This document shows positions 59,827-64,000 of a stretch of 64,000 bases of DNA, in pieces. The notes beneath the pieces are model-generated. The model had not been told where the DNA came from. It worked only from the letters and a program-made list of their open reading frames with translations, and searched no databases. Made by a program: the position numbers and the translations under genes. The stretch spans positions 62,001-126,000 of the forward strand of contig JAQFWX010000083.1 of assembly GCA_027605045.1 (NCBI GenBank), given 5' to 3'. This DNA comes from Phallus indusiatus (lineage: Eukaryota; Basidiomycota; Agaricomycetes; Phallales; Phallaceae). The first letter of the stretch is position 1. Each line of letters starts with the position of its first letter.

Positions 59827-62046
59827 TTACTGCGCCTCCATGACTTCTTCGGGTGGAGGACCCTGTTCTGCGCCACCTCCTGACTGTCTGTCCTTACGCG
59901 CAGCTTGCACAATATCGTCTACACGAAGTAAAACACGGGCTGCCTGTTTCAAAATAGTTAGTACCGTTTGCGACATGAGCAGGCGTTTATCAAAATAACA
60001 GGTACCTCGATCGCTGTTTTTAAGGTTTGGATCTAAATTCATTAACATAAAGAAGAGAGGAACGAGTTATAATAAGTATATGATAATCTGAACTCGGAAA
60101 ATTTGAATCCAGACCTTGACGCTTGACGATTCGTACAAGCCATACGCCTTCATGTCGACACTTTTCCCAGTATCTCCATTAATACCCCACGAATTTCCCC
60201 CAGTTGCGTGCTTAGCCTGAGAACGAGGATGAGTAAAAGAGAAGGAGGGGGTTTATATTTATAATCGGCAACGGCAGAAGGATGAATCCATCATACCTTG
60301 AGCTCTGTAAGAGTACGGATTGGATTACCACCGGCATTTTGGCATAATGTGCGGGGTATAACTTCCATGGCATCCGCTACGGCTGAGAATACGGCACTCT
60401 CAGCACCTACTACAACTCGAGCGCGCGCTTGTAAAGCGACGTTAATAGCAAGCTCGCAGGCACCACCGCCTGGAACTAAGGATGGGTTGAATATGACGTT
60501 ACGGGCGACTGACATCGCATCAGCCAAGTTCCGTTCGATCTCATTCAGGATATCTTTGGAAGGTCCGCGAAGAAGAATGGTGCAAGCCTTCGGGGATTTG
60601 CATTTGGTAAGGAATGTGAAGTATCTGTAGTAAAACGTAAGGTCACGATGTGTAAAGCGTTTACTTTGCGCGCTTGGGTACGCACTCGTCGCCAAATTTC
60701 TCAATATGGAATAATCCACATTGCGTACCAACATCGGAATCTCGTAAATCCTCAACTCGGTTCACAATCGTAGCGCCAACAGCACGGGCAATGCGATTAT
60801 TATCCGACTTCCTGACTCTCCGAATAGCCGTAATATTGGCCTTCAATAAAACATGCTGTGCCACGTCTAAAGTGAACACAATGAGACAGGATTCTTGAAA
60901 AAAAGGTGATTGAAGGTAATACATACCAGATATGCCTTTTTCAGTGAAGATCAAATCGGGTCTGAATTCAATTAGCTTCTGACAAACAAGTTTGACTTGT
61001 TCTTCCTCAATTTCTTGCGCTCGGGCCCAATCGGCCTCTTTCGATATTTCCATGTTAGTCTGGCTCTCGCCTTTTTTGTACTCCAGTGCACAATCTAGGA
61101 GGATAATCCGGGGATTTGCTATTCGTCTTCTCATCGCCGGATGCGTGATGTCCTTGTTCAGCATAATGCCATCTAACGCTTGACTTTGTTCAATTTCGCC
61201 GCCAGGAACCTTCTCGACACGTGCATAGCGTTTAATATCAATCGTCTTGATACCCGCGTCTTCTTTGGTGACAGTGCGGACAGCATCCAAAGCTAGACGA
61301 CACATTAGATCCGACCATCGAGTGACAAATTTGGTTCCCAGAGAAGTCTTAATGAGAGAGAGCATTTCTTTATCTGATGATGTATTGATAGGGACAGAAA
61401 CGGTTTTAAGGACTTCAAGACTTTCTTTGAGGGCCTTGTTCAGGGCGGCAATAATTACGACGGGATGGATATTTCGTTCCAGTAAAGGTAAGCAATGCGC
61501 GAGAATTTCACCGGCTTAAGAGGATGAGCATGGCTTATTCAAATAGAAGAATGAGACGAAGCCGTACCAAGGATGACAACAGATGTCGTCCCATCACCCA
61601 CTTCCTCATCCTGAGTTCTACTGAGCTCAATCATATTCTTTGCAGCCGGATGCGCAACATCAATTTCTCGCAAGATGGAGTTGCCGTCATTCGTAAGCCT
61701 TATTTATGAAGTATTAGCAACAATCTTGGGCAATAAAAAGCGCGTCAACGTACAATATGCCACCCATGGGATCTAGGATCATCTTGAGCATCGATTTCGG
61801 CCCAAGACATGTTCTGATTACATCTGAGACGGTCTACAATATTTCAAAGTTGTTAGAAAGTAACGAGATATGTCTGATCCGACACGCTCACTTTTGCTGC
61901 TGTGATGTTGGAAATTTGAGCTTTCCGACCACTTTGCCGCTCTGGAGCGGCATCTAAATGCAGACAGTCATGAGAGATGTATTTGAAGGTTTAAGAGAGA
62001 GAGGCAGCCTACTCATTACAAATACAGGCATTTGTCCAGCTTGCAT
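59827..62046 (-). CDS. CCT3: T-complex protein 1 subunit gamma (CCT3)
   Basis: Gamma subunit of the cytosolic TRiC/CCT chaperonin, which folds actin, tubulin and other proteins. The start at 62046 gives [11 protein letters not shown]. Following exons show [65 protein letters not shown] (ATPase GDGTT motif), [90 protein letters not shown] and [10 protein letters not shown]. The C-terminal exons give IQTLKTAIE then [17 protein letters not shown] and end [10 protein letters not shown]. It is full length (about 550 residues) and intact. The promoter lies in the 320 bases shared with the divergent gene to the right. Confidence 0.95.
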
Positions 62047-62365
62047 TTTTTTTTTGTGGAACGCTGTCTGGGAGCAGACCGCAAGAAAATACGGCGTTGT
62101 TACGTAATCGCAATGATGGTTGGGAATGAGCGCTAAACTGACTAAGCAGTCTATACAATTCTTTTTTTAATAGAAGACCCTAGAAGACCCTAAGTTCAAC
62201 TTTAGTTCAACATAAACCAGTAACCGTACTTCCTGCAAAGCGAGATTTATGCTCCAGTTAAATGGAATTAAATGTTGGGTTACTACGAGTAACAATACTA
62301 TCTTACCTATCACCAAATCTTCCACCTGTGACAATATCTCTCAAATCGCTACCTGCACCGTCAAG
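62047..62365. promoter_or_regulatory. Shared divergent promoter region
   Basis: About 320 bases separate the start codons of CCT3 (minus) and the unrecognised plus-strand gene. A short T-rich tract, a direct repeat AGAAGACCCTAGAAGACCCT (near 62175) and AT-rich DNA are seen, but no clear TATA box. Confidence 0.45.
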
Positions 62366-64000
62366 ATGCCTAGCAGCAGAAAGGTATGTCTTTTTTTCTC
62401 TATGTTTATGAAGAAATAAAGAATCTTATGGACTTGTTTTATTCATTAGAATTATATAATTCATTGGACATCGAGTACGCCGATTACTGCTTGGTGCGAA
62501 TTGAGCACGAAAAACTCGTTCGGGGTAGTAAACGAGGGCATTGTGAAGTGCGAGATGGATGAAAACGACCCTAGCACACTAAAACGATCAACACAAGAAT
62601 GTAATGGAACAAGTCGCAATCTGTCTTTTGCCGGACGTAGACCACCGAGTGAGGCAGGCCTTCGTATCTGTTTTCTCATTCAGGAGACGTGTTTTTTTTA
62701 CCTGAATATCTTTTCAGATTCCCCTGTTCTAGGTATGGCGTGGCTCGAAATTAGGCGGGCAACGGCCATTGATGTTAATGAGGTCTCACCTCGCGAACGG
62801 AAGTTAACCATTCATTGGGTACAATCTGATCGTCCTGATTCTGGCATACCATACGCGACCTTCATATTCAACTTCGAATTGAGTGAACAGGCTATGGAGA
62901 AGATCAATAACAGTATTCTGAGTAATCCTACCACACCAACCACGCGAAGCCGTCTCGGCATCAGAGGTAGCAGCGCGGAGGGAGAAGCGGATAGCGCCTT
63001 TCCATCCTCGCCAGAGATTACGACGAATGATATACCTGTAATCCGTTTCTTCGGTTTTTTATGTTGTTATTGAACAATTCTTTCTTTAGACTGTCGAGAA
63101 CCTGTTATTGGAACCTATCTCCGCTGACACTGAAACGCCAATATCATCGACAGAAGTAGCAAAAGGATCCACTGTAAAGACAACACCAGAGAACAGTCTT
63201 TGCGAAAAATCACTGCAAGCAACCAGCGAATCGGTTGTCGAGCTTCCGCAAAAAGTCCCGAATGAGCCCATGATTCCTGATCATAACAATGAGCAAGGAC
63301 TGGCCACCGAAGATACAACTGACAGGACAACAATGATGGAAGAGCCGAACGGATGCCAGAAAAGGGCTCGCGAGGAAATACAGCCAAACGCTCCCGAGGC
63401 CAAACGCTTACGCTCGGACATGTTGGAACAGAACGAGGAAGTGCCATCACTTTTGGAGGATGTCAGTGACGAAGAAGCGGAGGATTATGACTCCAAGATT
63501 GAGACAATAGATGTATGGCTCATCTTATCCTATTGCTTTTGCTAGCGTTGACTCTTCTTAGACAGAAATTGAAAAAATAATGAGAAGTCTAAAGCGAATG
63601 AACGATAAGAAAGAGTTCATGGAAATTAAAGTAAACATTGATTTTTTTCCGAGGCTTTTTTTTGCTGATAAATATGAAGCGCAAAGGGGTGCAGTCCATT
63701 ACGGATATCAAAGTATTAGAAGTTATCTGTGGTCCGTTGATATCTAGAAGACCAGCTCAAGACAAATGGGATGATATTGAAGGCGAAGATCCAGATGAAA
63801 GTGGATATGACGAGCGAAGGATTCGCATGGAGGTAAGTCCATCCTGTGTAATTGACAATATACGCACAGGATGGATTTGATTCACCTCATCTAGGAAACC
63901 CTTCTTTCCCTTGAAGATTATCTGACCGCGCTAAAGTCTAAGAAAGTATACCTTGAGAAGAAGGTAAAAATATTGAGATTTTTTCAGAGCTGTTTTCGCG
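62366..64000 (+). CDS. Unrecognised protein, cut by the right edge
   Basis: A multi-exon gene with a probable start at 62366 (MPSSRK, GTATGT donor right after). The best-supported exons encode VLGMAWLEIRRATAIDVNEV, LTIHWVQSDRPDSG, YATFIFNFELSEQAMEKI, then an acidic and disordered part (PNGCQKRAREEIQPNAPE, AKRLRSDMLEQNEEV, LLEDVSDEEAEDYDSKIE). A helical, charged part follows: EIEKIMRSLKRMNDKKEFM, TDIKVLEVICGPL, KWDDIEGEDPDESGYDERR, EETLLSLEDYL and LKSKKVYLEKK, probably coiled coil. KRLR looks like a nuclear signal. The N-terminal part could be a PH-like beta domain, which is a guess. The 3' end lies beyond 64000. I do not recognise the family. The second exon's frame is uncertain. Confidence 0.6.

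Overview
The window is nuclear DNA from a filamentous basidiomycete, most likely an Agaricomycete (mushroom-forming fungus). Genes carry many GT-AG introns of about 45-75 bp and some very small exons. The gene families are typical of that class: two-domain membrane proteins, a basidiomycete-type adenylate-forming reductase, F-box/leucine-rich proteins, an RTA1-like protein and a WOPR regulator. I cannot name the species. Gene models were joined by eye from reading frames and splice signals.

Layout. 0.5-3 kb: a small secreted protein (+) and a short-chain dehydrogenase (-). 4.4-21.4 kb: six tandem paralogues (copies A-F here), all on the minus strand. Each has two extracellular beta-sandwich-like repeats, a Ser/Thr-rich stalk, one glycine-rich transmembrane helix and a variable cytoplasmic tail. 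A tRNA-derived SINE has inserted just upstream of copy B. 22.8-24.0 kb: an RTA1-like seven-helix membrane protein (-). 25.3-27.2 kb: an F-box protein (+). 28.0-35.4 kb: the large phosphatidylinositol-3-phosphate 5-kinase Fab1/PIKfyve (-). 35.6-40.4 kb: a direct segmental duplication of about 2.5 kb, each unit carrying a secreted alpha/beta-hydrolase gene. 41.6-42.0 kb: a solo LTR with a 5-bp target duplication. 43.4-47.7 kb: an A-T-R adenylate-forming reductase (+). 49.8-51.4 kb: a WOPR (Gti1/Pac2/Wor1) regulator (-). 53.5-54.7 kb: a non-autonomous CACTA-like DNA transposon. 55.3-57.1 kb: a sugar-phosphate/nucleotide-sugar transporter like SLC35C2 (+). 59.8-62.0 kb: CCT3, the gamma subunit of the TRiC chaperonin (-). 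It is divergent from an unrecognised gene that runs off the right edge.

How it fits together. Fab1, CCT3 and the SLC35C2-like transporter are housekeeping genes and act as anchors. The accessory material lies between them: the six-copy receptor-like array, the duplicated hydrolases, the reductase and three kinds of transposable element. The array is the most interesting part. All six ectodomains keep the same plan and the same two N-glycosylation sites, but the tails fall into two classes. Three tails end in a PPxY-type motif within a shared QExDAG...LPPxYN block; three lack it.

Three places (copy D, the first hydrolase and fab1) show a likely single-base loss in a homopolymer within otherwise clean coding sequence. 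This could be assembly error as easily as real mutation.
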